This document shows, piece by piece, positions 45,025 through 53,599 of a DNA stretch of 64,000 bases; positions within the stretch are counted from its first letter, which is position 1; each line of letters opens with the position of its first letter. Source of the DNA: Nostoc carneum NIES-2107 (GTDB lineage Bacteria > Cyanobacteriota > Cyanobacteriia > Cyanobacteriales > Nostocaceae); contig AP018181.1 of NCBI GenBank assembly GCA_002368155.1, forward strand, positions 310,001 through 374,000, given 5' to 3'. The notes beneath the pieces are model-generated. The model searched no databases. It was not told the origin of the DNA and worked only from the letters and a program-made list of their open reading frames with translations. A program made the position numbers and the translations under genes.

Positions 45025-45702
45025 ATGCTTTCAAGAAACGGCGAATATCAATCATTAGAAATAACAGAAAATGTTTTACCTGTAGCGTCCAGTGCCACAG
45101 CAGCGGAGGACGCATTAACAGGAGTCCCTGTAGCAATGCCTACAAAATTTTATGGTAGCTACAGTGATTGTATGGAGATGTATGCGCCAGCGGCAATGGT
45201 TGCAGAGTATCTTAATACTCACTCTTCCTGGTTTTCGCGTTGCGCTGAACCGATGAAAGTCCAACCATTAGGAGAAAATGGCTACGCTTTAATCATTGGT
45301 CGTTTTGGCTCCTTTGGTTATGAGGTTGAGCCAAAGATAGGATTAGAATTATTACCTGCTGATGCAGGCGTATACCGTATTCGTACTATTCCAATTCCTG
45401 ATTATCAATCGCCTGGTTATGACGTAGATTATCGAGCATCCCTACAGTTGGTAGAAAATGTATCTGAATCTACTGGAAATTTTGCGGAAGTGACAAGAGT
45501 AGAGTGGGAATTAGATTTAGTCGTGGAACTTCACTTCCCTAAGTTCATACAACGACTGCCCAAGTCTTTAATTCAATCTACAGGCGATCGCGTACTCAAT
45601 CAAATCGTCCGTCAAGTCTCTCGTCGCTTAACCCGCAAAGTCCAAGAAGATTTCCACCAATCTTTTGGTATACCCTTTAATGCTGCTAAGAAAAAGCGGT
45701 AA
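45025..45702 (+). CDS. DUF1997 family protein
   Basis: The protein has 225 residues. It matches the cyanobacterial/plant DUF1997 family: MVAEYLNTHSSWFSRCAEPMKVQPLGENGYALIIGRFGSFGYEVEPKIGLEL near the centre and FPKFIQRLPKSLIQSTGDRVLNQIVRQVSRRLTRKVQEDFH at the end. Its beta-rich core suggests a SRPBCC-like lipid or ligand pocket (inference). There is no signal peptide or membrane segment. The start is ATG 45025. Function unknown. It is followed by two palindromic repeats. Confidence 0.85.
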   Translation: MLSRNGEYQSLEITENVLPVASSATAAEDALTGVPVAMPTKFYGSYSDCMEMYAPAAMVAEYLNTHSSWFSRCAEPMKVQPLGENGYALIIGRFGSFGYEVEPKIGLELLPADAGVYRIRTIPIPDYQSPGYDVDYRASLQLVENVSESTGNFAEVTRVEWELDLVVELHFPKFIQRLPKSLIQSTGDRVLNQIVRQVSRRLTRKVQEDFHQSFGIPFNAAKKKR

Positions 45703-45704
45703 GT

Positions 45705-45764
45705 AGAGACGCGATTAATCGCGTCTTTACAAGAGTTGCAACAGACGCGATTAATCGTGCCTGT
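45705..45764. repeat. Two GACGCGATTAATCGCGTC palindromes after the DUF1997 gene
   Basis: The first (45708-45725) is perfect and starts 5 bases after the stop codon. The second (45744-45761) is degenerate (GACGCGATTAATCGTGCC). A GGTCAAGTG...TTGACCCTTGACC run lies further on. They may end transcription on both strands. Confidence 0.75.
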
Positions 45765-45864
45765 ACAAAGGTCAAGTGCAGGTAGGGAAAAAGAGATTGA
45801 GCAAGTTACCTTGAAAGGCTAATTTTTGACCCTTGACCCTTGACCTTTGACCCTTGACCCTTAA

Positions 45865-46335
45865 CTATGCATTTGTCAAAATTCTTTGAACAATTTGCAC
45901 ACCAGTGATAGCCTGCCAAGCAAACAGCCCTAAGAGTGTGAAATTTAATAAAATATGAGTCATGCGCGCCCAATTTGCACCCTTTTGCATATAAGGAGAA
46001 AGGGCTGCGGAAAATGCAATCAAACTAGTCATACCAAGGCCTGCTAGCAGGTGAGGGCCTACAAATAATTTGCCATTATTGATGTAGGTGACAGCCATCC
46101 CTCCAACCGCACCTGCTACCATCAAAGCCAAGAGTATAGATCCGATTTGATAATGTCTGATGTTATATCTACCTTTTATCAATTCTTTCTTCTCTTCACC
46201 CTGAGCATTTCTAGTACGCTGTACTTTTAGCCCCAGATAGGCAGCATAGATAGAGATTGCCAATAATGCCCACATCATGATGGGGTGAAAGAAGTTCAGC
46301 CAATATTTAATAGATGGAGAAAGTTCCAAATTCAT
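45865..46335 (-). CDS. DUF4079 family membrane protein
   Basis: The protein has 156 residues with four membrane segments (~14-34 FFHPIMMWALLAISIYAAYLG, ~63-83 QIGSILLALMVAGAVGGMAV, ~95-112 HLLAGLGMTSLIAFSAAL, ~127-147 HILLNFTLLGLFAWQAITG). His residues at the membrane edge of helices 1, 2 and 4 (FHPIMMW, RHYQIG, MTHILLN) recall a haem-b-binding four-helix bundle such as cytochrome b561-like proteins (inference). The family is conserved in cyanobacteria and plastids, with no proven role. The start is ATG 46335. Confidence 0.85.
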   Translation of the reverse strand: MNLELSPSIKYWLNFFHPIMMWALLAISIYAAYLGLKVQRTRNAQGEEKKELIKGRYNIRHYQIGSILLALMVAGAVGGMAVTYINNGKLFVGPHLLAGLGMTSLIAFSAALSPYMQKGANWARMTHILLNFTLLGLFAWQAITGVQIVQRILTNA

Positions 46336-46538
46336 AGTGTTCCCGCCCGATTCTTAAATCTTCATAAAAATTAGCATAACTCTATTTCTCTGTATTGGCG
46401 GCAGAGAATAAAAAGATGCCAGTATCCCGAAATCTCAGCCAAGAATAGTGACTCAACCCTCTTGCAAAAGTGGATAAACAATCTCAGACTGAATTCTGGG
46501 ACTAGATCAATCAAAACTGCTAGTGCGGAATCTCATCA

Positions 46539-47822
46539 ATGACTGAAAACACTGATATGTTGCTGCTAGGAACTGCCAAAAGCGGTGATATCAAGCGGCT
46601 GGGGGCGCTACTGGCTGCTGGTGCTAAAGCGGACGTGTGCGATCGCGATGGTACCACGCCGTTAATGTTTGCGGCTAATTTAGGCTACACCGAAATTGTG
46701 CGATCGCTTTTAGATGCTGGGGCAAATGTTAACCTCCCTAGAAAGCGTTATCACCTCACAGCCTTGATGCTAGCAGCTAGCGCCAATCAAATTGATATTG
46801 TGCAGCTATTAATATCTAGAGGTGCGGATGTCAACGCTACGAATGAAGATGGTAGCACCGCGTTAATGGCAGCAGCACTCAAAGGTCATGTGGATGTGGT
46901 AAAAGCCTTAATAGCTGCTGGTGCTAAGTTGGAAATCACCGATAAAGATGATGACACAGCCTTAAAATTAGCAGTCAAGCAAGGACACGCAGCAGTTGTA
47001 GAAGCCTTTATTCAAAGCGGTGCAGATGTCAATCTCCCCGATGAAGACGGTGAGACGCTGTTAATGAATGCGGTTGATTTAGGACATCTCCCTGTTGTGA
47101 AAACACTACTAGCGGCTGGTGTTGATGTGAATGTCAAAAATCAGGATGGTGGCACAGCACTATCCGCAGCTGCCGCTGCTGGCAACATTGAGATTGTGAC
47201 AGCTTTACTCGATAGAGATATCGATATTAATCTTCAAGATAGTGATGGCGAAACAGCCCTACACCTTGCTGTTGTGGAAGGTTATGTAGATGTAGTGCAA
47301 GCATTACTAAAGCGTGGTGCAAATGTCCATATTAGAAACAACCTGGGTGATACACCAATACTTGTAGCCGCCTTGCAGGGACATAGCCAAATTGTCGAGG
47401 CGCTGCTGCGTAGTGGGGCGGATGTTCATGATAAAAATCTCGGTGAGATCCCTTTGACTTTAGCTGCATTCCAAGGCCATGTTGAAACAGTGAAAGTCTT
47501 ACTAGACTATGGCGCTGATGCCAATATCCCCGCAGAGGATGGTAAAACAGCTTTACTGAAAGCCACACAACGCAACCACCTAGGGGCTTTGCAGTTACTA
47601 ATAGCGAAAGGCGCTGATGTCAATTTTCAAGACTCCGCTGGCGCAACAGCGTTAATGTGGGCGGCTTCCGGCGGTTTTCCTCAGTCTGTCAAGGTATTAA
47701 TTCAAGGTGGTGCAGATTTGAACTTAAAAAACCGTGGTGGTTATACAGCTTTGATGATTGCCGAATTTAACGGGTTTAGAGAGATTGTGCGGAGTCTGCA
47801 ACAAGCAGGGGCGCAGGAGTGA
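46539..47822 (+). CDS. Ankyrin repeat protein (13 repeats)
   Basis: The protein has 427 residues, nearly all ankyrin repeats of ~33 residues; I count 13. Most follow DGxTALMxAAxxGHxxVVxxLLxxGADVN with little decay (EDGSTALMAAALKGHVDVVKALIAAGAKL is typical). No signal peptide, membrane segment or added domain is seen, so it is a cytoplasmic protein-binding scaffold. The partner cannot be told. The start ATG 46539 gives a capping repeat (MLLLGTAKSGDIKRLGALLAAGAKAD). It stands alone, followed at once by an STRR tract. Its length fits the common cyanobacterial ankyrin protein of ~425-430 residues. Confidence 0.92.
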   Translation: MTENTDMLLLGTAKSGDIKRLGALLAAGAKADVCDRDGTTPLMFAANLGYTEIVRSLLDAGANVNLPRKRYHLTALMLAASANQIDIVQLLISRGADVNATNEDGSTALMAAALKGHVDVVKALIAAGAKLEITDKDDDTALKLAVKQGHAAVVEAFIQSGADVNLPDEDGETLLMNAVDLGHLPVVKTLLAAGVDVNVKNQDGGTALSAAAAAGNIEIVTALLDRDIDINLQDSDGETALHLAVVEGYVDVVQALLKRGANVHIRNNLGDTPILVAALQGHSQIVEALLRSGADVHDKNLGEIPLTLAAFQGHVETVKVLLDYGADANIPAEDGKTALLKATQRNHLGALQLLIAKGADVNFQDSAGATALMWAASGGFPQSVKVLIQGGADLNLKNRGGYTALMIAEFNGFREIVRSLQQAGAQE

Positions 47823-47960
47823 ATTGGGGGCTGGGGGCTAGGGATTGGGGACTAGGGATTGGGGACTGGGGACTAGGAATTGGGGATGAGGAAAAATCTC
47901 TATTACCAATTACCCAATGCCCAATGCCCAATGCCCAATGCCCAATGCCCAATGCCCCAT
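47823..47960 (+). repeat. STRR heptamer tract with CCCAATG tandem
   Basis: GGGGACT/GGGGATT units on the left and at least five CCCAATG units on the right, with a short spacer. The two arms are partly complementary and could fold. Starts right after the ankyrin gene's TGA. Confidence 0.8.
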
Positions 47961-48743
47961 ATTTTTGTGCCAATTTGTCATATTTTGGCTGGTTAATTGA
48001 GCTATGATTCCTTGATTAGTCTACAAGTAGACAAGTTTATTTGTGGGATCGCAGATCAAAAGCGATCGCTTTTTCATGGCACACAATATTTATGATTAAT
48101 TATCTTCAGACTCATCAATAAACAGTAGTTTTTTAATTACTGAAGACTTTTATTGATTTATGCTTTATTTTTATGATTTAGCCTCAGTTGATAAATTTTT
48201 CTATTTGTATTTGCTTGGATTGATATTATATCAATAAAAAACAAAAATATCAAGCTGATTTTTGCGACAAATTTTGTATGTTTTTGAGTAATTAAAATTT
48301 AGCTTAACAAAGCTTTACATCTATTTTAACTAAGATATAAAGGAACAAATTTTATCTATCAATAATCTATAGATATTGAAGAGAGTAAGAATATATTTCT
48401 GGCTCTGAAAGCTATGCTGCACAAGAGTAAGGAAGAAATTGAAACACCAAGATAGAGGAGGCAAAACGCTTGCGCCTCAAGCTTATTAGAGAAGTAAAAA
48501 TCAATCAGAAAATTCATTTTTTCTTCTTACCTTTTACCTGTTCTCTGCCTCGGCGTTTCCTACTGTGCTAGATGTACACAATATATAGTTTTTCGTTTTG
48601 AGGAAAAGTATTGTAACGATCAGTTTTGATGTATCATACTGAACCAGAAAGTATACAACTCAAACAAAATGTCGTATACACGGGTATTCTTAGCCTTACA
48701 GATGCAATAAAAATTTTCAATTTAACTGAGGAGAAATTTAGCA
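47961..48743. other. 780-base gene-free AT-rich region
   Basis: No open frame or RNA gene is recognised. Small hairpins occur, such as TCTACAAGTAGA (48018-48029) and AGCGATCGCT. An AAAACAAAAATATCAAG AT-rich stretch fills the middle. The last 30 bases hold the GAGGAG ribosome site of the CobE-like gene. No cobalamin riboswitch pattern is seen. Confidence 0.45.
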
Positions 48744-49346
48744 GTGAGTGATAGAATACCCGAATTGCAAAGGCTGTCACAACACTTCTGGGTAGGATTG
48801 GGTTGTCAACAAGGTGTATCGAGAAAGTTGATTGAGACGGCAATTGAGCAAGTGTTGAGAGAAAATCAACTTCACCAAAGTGCGTTAACCAAAGGCTTTG
48901 GCGGAGCGATCGCAGGTCTTGCTACCATCAACAATAAAGCTTCAGAAGTCGGTTTAGTAGAATTTTGCCAGCTACACAATTTTTGTTTAAAAACATATCC
49001 CGCAGAAATTCTCCGGCTAGTCTCTGTTCCCAACCCAGGGGAAATGACGGCTCAAGTAATGGGAACTCCTAGTGTAGCGGAAGCAGCGGCTATGCTTGCA
49101 GCAGCAAATATCGATTGGCAATCAACGATAGGCTTACAGATAGGGGAAAATGAGGAGCAATTTTCAACCCATCAGTCTCTACAGTTGAATGCACATTTAG
49201 CGAACCTCACTCCGTATTTGATTGATATTGGAGTCAGGTGCTTAGTACCTAAACAAATTTTTCGGTTAAATGATGAACCAAAGGCAGTGACGATAGCCGT
49301 GGCAGCTCTTATTCCACCACTCTCAGAAAATAATTCAGGACGCTAG
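48744..49346 (+). CDS. CbiG C-terminal / CobE-like cobalamin biosynthesis protein
   Basis: The protein has 200 residues. It has the CobE/CbiG-C signature: FWVGLGCQQGVSRKLIETAIEQVL at the start, then VGLVEFCQLHNFCLKTYPAEIL, VPNPGEMTAQVMGTPSVAEAAAMLAA, and a weaker KAVTIAVAALIP near the end. In cobalamin synthesis this family is tied to ring contraction, where CbiG opens the lactone; the role of stand-alone C-terminal forms is less clear. The start is GTG 48744, with GAGGAG 10 bases upstream. Its last ~38 bases overlap the end of the convergent holin-like gene. cobB lies 2.6 kb away. The 80 C-terminal residues diverge from the family. Confidence 0.85.
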   Translation: MSDRIPELQRLSQHFWVGLGCQQGVSRKLIETAIEQVLRENQLHQSALTKGFGGAIAGLATINNKASEVGLVEFCQLHNFCLKTYPAEILRLVSVPNPGEMTAQVMGTPSVAEAAAMLAAANIDWQSTIGLQIGENEEQFSTHQSLQLNAHLANLTPYLIDIGVRCLVPKQIFRLNDEPKAVTIAVAALIPPLSENNSGR

Positions 49347-49662
49347 AAACAATCGCTAACACAATTGATCCTAACAAAGCTGGTATAAAACCCTTAATCT
49401 CAAAACCCGAACCAGGAGTCAGTCCACTGGCTAACCACAAAGTTAGAGCATTGATGACAAAGGAAAATAAACCAAAAGTCAGTAAAGTAATTGGAAACGC
49501 GAAAAACCGCAAAATTGGGCGAATAAACCCATTAACCAGTCCAATAACCACAGCAGCAATCAACGCCGCCACAAAACTCTTGACCTCGAAGCCATAAACA
49601 ACTCTCGAGGTAATTAATAAAGCCACCGCAGTAGCCAGCCAAGTTAATAAAAAGTGTTTCAT
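49309..49662 (-). CDS. Phage-holin-4-type small membrane protein
   Basis: The protein has 117 residues with four membrane segments (~3-20 LLTWLATAVALLITSRVV, ~31-50 VAALIAAVVIGLVNGFIRPI, ~55-78 FFAFPITLLTFGLFSFVINALTLWLA, ~92-112 FIPALLGSIVLAIVSSVLNY). It fits the widespread 'phage holin family 4, superfamily IV' (COG1950), which is chromosomal and not phage-linked in cyanobacteria. NGFIRPILRFFAFPITLLTFGLF is the family signature. ATG 49662 is chosen over the TTG at 49668. It overlaps the convergent CobE-like gene. Function unknown. Confidence 0.87.
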   Translation of the reverse strand: MKHFLLTWLATAVALLITSRVVYGFEVKSFVAALIAAVVIGLVNGFIRPILRFFAFPITLLTFGLFSFVINALTLWLASGLTPGSGFEIKGFIPALLGSIVLAIVSSVLNYFLRVVE

Positions 49663-49679
49663 ACGCAAGTTGTGAGGGA

Positions 49680-49830
49680 ATAGGGGCTAGAGCAGGGAGC
49701 AGAGGAGATGAGGGAGATCCAGCAAGGGGGCAGGGAGCAGGGAGCAGGGGAGAAATAATTAGTGGCAAACCCCAAACACCCAACACCAATTACCCATTAC
49801 CCATTACCCATTACCAAACACCAAATACCC
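49680..49830. repeat. Mixed GGGAGCAGGG and TTACCCA tandem tract
   Basis: AGGGGGCAGGGAGCAGGGAG and GGGGAGATGAGGGAGAT units are followed by TTACCCATTACCCATTACCC tandems. It fills most of the gap between the holin-like and peptidoglycan-binding genes. Confidence 0.7.
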
Positions 49831-49851
49831 CATACCCATTTTCTTATTTAT

Positions 49852-50730
49852 TTAACGCTGTCGCTGCAATCTTCCTAACAGTACTTGCCAGGTTTCACCA
49901 CCAGCTACGCCGTCAGGTTCTAGCCCATAGCGACTTTGTGCAGCTTTGACTGCTGTATCTGTTGAAGGGCCAAAGTCTCCATCTACGCCACCTTGTAAAA
50001 ATCCTAGCTTTTTCAAGACTTCTTGCAGTTTGCCTACTTCATAGCCACGGTTCCCTAAACGCAAAATTGGTAATCCATCTGTGGTGTATTGAATACCAGG
50101 GGTGCGTTCAACAAAACGCGGGATTTGCGTGGTAGGAGCTGGCGTAGTCCTTGGAGATGTGCGGGTGGGTGGTTTTTGGGGTTTGGGAGTTGTATTTTGT
50201 CTGGGTTGAGCAGGTTTTGGCTCTGGTTTAGGAATAATTCTATTTGGGTTGTTCGTAGAAGCAGGAGCAATTAATGCTGGTGTAGATGTAGGACTGGGCT
50301 GAGGTGAAGTTACTGTTGATGGTGCTATTGCTTGGTTGGGGAACAACTTTTGCCAAGTCACAGCATCAACAATCCCGTCTGGATTTAAGCCAGCTGCTTG
50401 CTTAAATCGAGAAACAGCGGTTGCAGTATTAGCGCTATAAATACCGTCAACGTTACCCGTGTAAAAACCCAATAGTTTGAGAGCTGCTTGTAGTTCAGAT
50501 ACCCGTTCTCCTTGACTACCAATGTTCAGGGTAGGGCGGTTAAAGTTAACTCCCGGAGTGGCTTGGGAGATTTTCTGTGGTGCAGCAATTGTGACTACCG
50601 CAGAAGCAGCAATCAACACAGGCACAGAAGACAACATGAGTAACCAATCCAACTTATTGGAGCTGCGAAAGCGAAATACTTTGAGTGAATCTAAGTAGCT
50701 CAAGATACTTAGTGATAGACTGCCTTTCAT
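49852..50730 (-). CDS. Membrane-anchored protein with two peptidoglycan-binding domains
   Basis: The protein has 292 residues from ATG 50730. One membrane segment (~29-50, WLLMLSSVPVLIAASAVVTIAA) is followed by a PG_binding_1 domain ~68-130 (GSQGERVSELQAALKLLGFYTGNVDGIYSANTATAVSRFKQ), a Pro/Thr-rich spacer ~135-215, and a second PG_binding_1 domain ~222-288 (GNRGYEVGKLQEVLKKLGFLQGGVDGDFGPSTDTAVKAAQ). It probably spans the periplasm and holds on to peptidoglycan. There is no hydrolase domain. GTG 50742, in frame and 4 codons upstream, is an alternative start. Role: wall anchoring or sensing (inference). Confidence 0.85.
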   Translation of the reverse strand: MKGSLSLSILSYLDSLKVFRFRSSNKLDWLLMLSSVPVLIAASAVVTIAAPQKISQATPGVNFNRPTLNIGSQGERVSELQAALKLLGFYTGNVDGIYSANTATAVSRFKQAAGLNPDGIVDAVTWQKLFPNQAIAPSTVTSPQPSPTSTPALIAPASTNNPNRIIPKPEPKPAQPRQNTTPKPQKPPTRTSPRTTPAPTTQIPRFVERTPGIQYTTDGLPILRLGNRGYEVGKLQEVLKKLGFLQGGVDGDFGPSTDTAVKAAQSRYGLEPDGVAGGETWQVLLGRLQRQR

Positions 50731-50976
50731 GGTAATTGCCACCAGAATCTTCTGATGCTAATATTACAGCCGCTTGAGCATATAAAAAAGCTGTACGTTA
50801 AAAATGAGGCATGGGGCATGGGGCATGGGGCATGGTAAAGATTTTTGTTGGGGTTTTTTACGTAATTGCCTGTCTATAAAATGTGACCAATAGTTCCTTG
50901 ATGGTACAATCCCTCATTTCGTTGTGGAATCAATCGAAAATTCAAAATCTAAAATTCAAAATACAAAATTTTTTGA

Positions 50977-51792
50977 CTATGTACTCAAACTGTTAATTAT
51001 GTTTGACAAATGTGTAATAAAGTCTTCATCAGTCCAATAACCATCATGGCTTTGAGGATTCCACGATTGCCAAATGTTGCCAGAATCAATTTCTATATCT
51101 TGCTCAACTATTAAATTATAGGAAGGCGATAAGGGTTTTAAAGGCCATCCTAAAACATCATCTTTGTCATAGTAATTAAACCATTTAAAATTAGTATTAG
51201 GTTTATTAATTGCTATAATTTCCGCAAAGCCAGCTACAAATAACGGGATATTGCACCCAGTAGTAATAAGATATTGCAGAGATTTCAATTTCAAAAAATC
51301 TTCTTGCTCTGGTTGAAACTCTGGATAATCTAGGCTATCTATCTGCCAAATTCCTTTATTATGCTGAGCATCCCAAAGATAATTAGAGATAACTTGGCTA
51401 CCTAAAGAATGAGCCAAGATAATTACAGAAATATCATTAGAAGAAAATGCTGTTCTGGCAAGCTTTAGGGAATAAATAATAGATTTTTGGATTTTTTTAT
51501 ACACGCTGCCATCATCTGTAGCTCGATGTTCTAAGGTAGATGCATCACTAAAACCAAAGAGCATAAATTTTCGTAAGTCCTGCCAAGCTAGAGATGCGCT
51601 TTGGCACATTTTTTCCCAAACACTATATTGGTAATCTTGCAATTCACATTGATAATAGATTGGCTCAAAGTGAACTTTTTGCCAAATATCTTTACCTAAA
51701 GTTTTCTCTAAAGATTGTTTAAGGCTTTGGTAATATTCTTTTTCCGTTTCTCCCATACCGTGGATGGTGAGAAATGCTAAGTTTTTAGTCAT
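50977..51792 (-). CDS. Alpha/beta-hydrolase-like protein
   Basis: The protein has 271 residues. HGMGE near the start (LAFLTIHGMGETEKEYY) fits an oxyanion-hole HG motif. DISVIILAHSLGSQVISNYLW carries a nucleophile elbow with Ser in HSLGS, as in lipase- and PGAP1-like hydrolases. A final catalytic His may be in NPQSHDGYWTDEDFITHL. No signal peptide is seen. Likely an esterase or lipase of unknown substrate. The start is ATG 51792. It is divergent from cobB by 163 bases. Confidence 0.75.
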   Translation of the reverse strand: MTKNLAFLTIHGMGETEKEYYQSLKQSLEKTLGKDIWQKVHFEPIYYQCELQDYQYSVWEKMCQSASLAWQDLRKFMLFGFSDASTLEHRATDDGSVYKKIQKSIIYSLKLARTAFSSNDISVIILAHSLGSQVISNYLWDAQHNKGIWQIDSLDYPEFQPEQEDFLKLKSLQYLITTGCNIPLFVAGFAEIIAINKPNTNFKWFNYYDKDDVLGWPLKPLSPSYNLIVEQDIEIDSGNIWQSWNPQSHDGYWTDEDFITHLSNIINSLST

Positions 51793-51955
51793 ATTTGGAA
51801 ATGCTGAAGCGTGGGAGTCTGGTTAGTCTATCAGGAGTTACCAGAAGAGAGGATGTGGGGTAATGGGGCGATCGCACTTATTTTATTGTTAAATTAATTT
51901 AAGCTTTGGCGATCGCACCTAAAATTTTTGTGGAAATCAAATCAAAAGGCGGTTT

Positions 51956-53503
51956 ATGGCTTTAGTGATTGCTGGAGAACGTAGTGGGGTAGGTAAGACA
52001 ACAGTTACACTGACGCTTTTAGCATCATTATGTCGTCGGGGTAGGGCAGTACAATCTTTTAAGGTCGGCCCGGACTATATTGATCCGATGTTTCATCAGC
52101 ATGTAACTGGTCGTGCTTGTCGGAATTTAGATCCAGTTTTGACTTCTGAAGCCTATATTCAGCAATGTTTTGCCCGTCACAGCCAAGATAGTGAATATGC
52201 TTTAGTAGAAGGCGTAATGGGGCTATTTGATGGGATTAAGGGGACTGGGGACTGGGGATTGGGGACTGGGGATGAGGGAGTAGAGGAGCAGGGGAGAAAT
52301 AGCCAATTACCAATTACCAATTACCAATTGCCCCATGCCCCATGCCCCATGCCCCATGCCCAATTCATAACCGATTTTGCCAGTACTGCACATATTGCAA
52401 GGCTGCTGAATTTACCTGTGGTGCTGGTAATAGATTGCAGTCGCTTATCGGGTTCTGTGGCTGCGATCGCTCATGGTTATTGCTCTTTTGATCCGAGAAT
52501 TAAAATAGCGGGTTTAATACTCAATCGCGTAGGCAGCGATCGCCATCTTTCTCTACTCAAAGACGCTCTAGAATCATTACAATTACCCATTCTTGGGGTA
52601 CTGCGTCGTCAAGATAATATCACCATTCCCGATCGCCATTTAGGTTTAGTACCCACAGCAGAACTCCCAGAATTAGATGCTGTCATCAATCGGCTTGCTG
52701 ATTTAGGCGATACTTGCTTTGACTGGGAAAGGTTATTGCCTATGTTGGGGACTGGGGACTGGGGATTGGGGACTGGGGACTGGGAACTGGGGACTGGGGA
52801 CAAGGAGAAAAATTTTACAGCAGTTTCTCCCTCATCCCCCTCATCCTCACTCAAGATTGCAGTAGCACGCGATCGCGCTTTTAATTTTTACTATCAAGAT
52901 AATCTTGATATATTGCAAGAGTTGGGTGCAGAACTGGTTTTTTGGAGTCCGTTAGCAGATTCTGAATTACCAAAAGATGTGCAGGGAATTTATTTTGGTG
53001 GCGGATTTCCAGAAGTTTTTGCCCAGCAACTAGCAGAAAATATTAGCGTTCGTCACACAGTTAAAAAAGCAATTCTAGAGGGAATGCCAACAATTGCTGA
53101 GTGTGGCGGATTAATGTATTTATGTGAGGAAATTATTGATTTTGATGGTGCATCCTGGCCAATGGTAGGTATTTTACCTACATCTACTCAAATGGGGAAA
53201 CGCTTAACCTTAGGGTATCGTCGTGGCTTAGCTTTACAAGATAGTCTATTAGTACCAGCAGGTAAAAATGTTTATGGGCATGAATTTCATCGTTCACATT
53301 TAATATCCACACCCAATCAACCTTTGTTTGAAACTTACCGTTACGATTGTGCGGAAAATATGGGATATGAAGGATGGAGCACACCTGTAAATGTTTACGC
53401 TTCTTATGTCCATTTGCACTGGGGAGCAAGTCTAGAAATACCGCAGCGTTTTATTCAGAAATGTTGGGAATTTAAAAATTACTATAACAAGGCTAAAGTC
53501 TGA
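51956..53503 (+). CDS. cobB: Cobyrinate a,c-diamide synthase with two in-frame repeat inserts
   Basis: The protein has 515 residues; the usual length is ~450-470. It amidates the a and c side chains of cobyrinate with ATP and glutamine (CobB/CbiA). The ATPase domain opens GERSGVGKTTVTLTLLASL and has FKVGPDYIDPMFH and VEGVMGLFDG. The class I glutamine amidotransferase domain has IYFGGGFPEVFA and the catalytic Cys in TIAECGGLMYL, and the end shows HEFHRSHL. Two stretches have no counterpart in the family: ~94-138 (GTGDWGLGTGDEG...LPHAPCPMPHAQ), just after the FDG motif, and ~264-300 (GTGDWGLGTGDWELGTGDK...), between the two domains. Both come from STRR DNA, without a stop or frameshift. The start is ATG 51956. 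Confidence 0.92.
   Translation: MALVIAGERSGVGKTTVTLTLLASLCRRGRAVQSFKVGPDYIDPMFHQHVTGRACRNLDPVLTSEAYIQQCFARHSQDSEYALVEGVMGLFDGIKGTGDWGLGTGDEGVEEQGRNSQLPITNYQLPHAPCPMPHAQFITDFASTAHIARLLNLPVVLVIDCSRLSGSVAAIAHGYCSFDPRIKIAGLILNRVGSDRHLSLLKDALESLQLPILGVLRRQDNITIPDRHLGLVPTAELPELDAVINRLADLGDTCFDWERLLPMLGTGDWGLGTGDWELGTGDKEKNFTAVSPSSPSSSLKIAVARDRAFNFYYQDNLDILQELGAELVFWSPLADSELPKDVQGIYFGGGFPEVFAQQLAENISVRHTVKKAILEGMPTIAECGGLMYLCEEIIDFDGASWPMVGILPTSTQMGKRLTLGYRRGLALQDSLLVPAGKNVYGHEFHRSHLISTPNQPLFETYRYDCAENMGYEGWSTPVNVYASYVHLHWGASLEIPQRFIQKCWEFKNYYNKAKV
52237..52365 (+). repeat. STRR insert 1 inside cobB, in frame
   Basis: GGGGACTGGGGACTGGGGAT units, then AATTACCAATTACCAATT and CCCCATGCCCCATGCCCCAT tandems. 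It is a whole intergenic-style STRR array read through as protein near residues 94-138. Confidence 0.88.
52746..52853 (+). repeat. STRR insert 2 inside cobB, in frame
   Basis: GGGGACTGGGGACTGGGGAT units followed by CTCCCTCATCCCCCTCATCC, read as protein near residues 264-300, at the junction of the ATPase and amidotransferase domains. Confidence 0.88.
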
Positions 53504-53599
53504 AATTAATATCAATTCAAAATTTCACATTATGCCCTGTTTCCTGTTAATAGTGACCTCCGACAAACACCAAACACCCAATAACTAACACTAATATTT

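Noticed and set aside
47823-47960. Tandem short repeats looked like a CRISPR array
   Set aside because: The units are 7 bases with no unique spacers. This is an STRR tract. No cas gene is present in the window.
48400-48743. Cobalamin riboswitch before the CobE-like gene
   Set aside because: No B12-box or matching fold is visible by eye. A covariance search would settle it.
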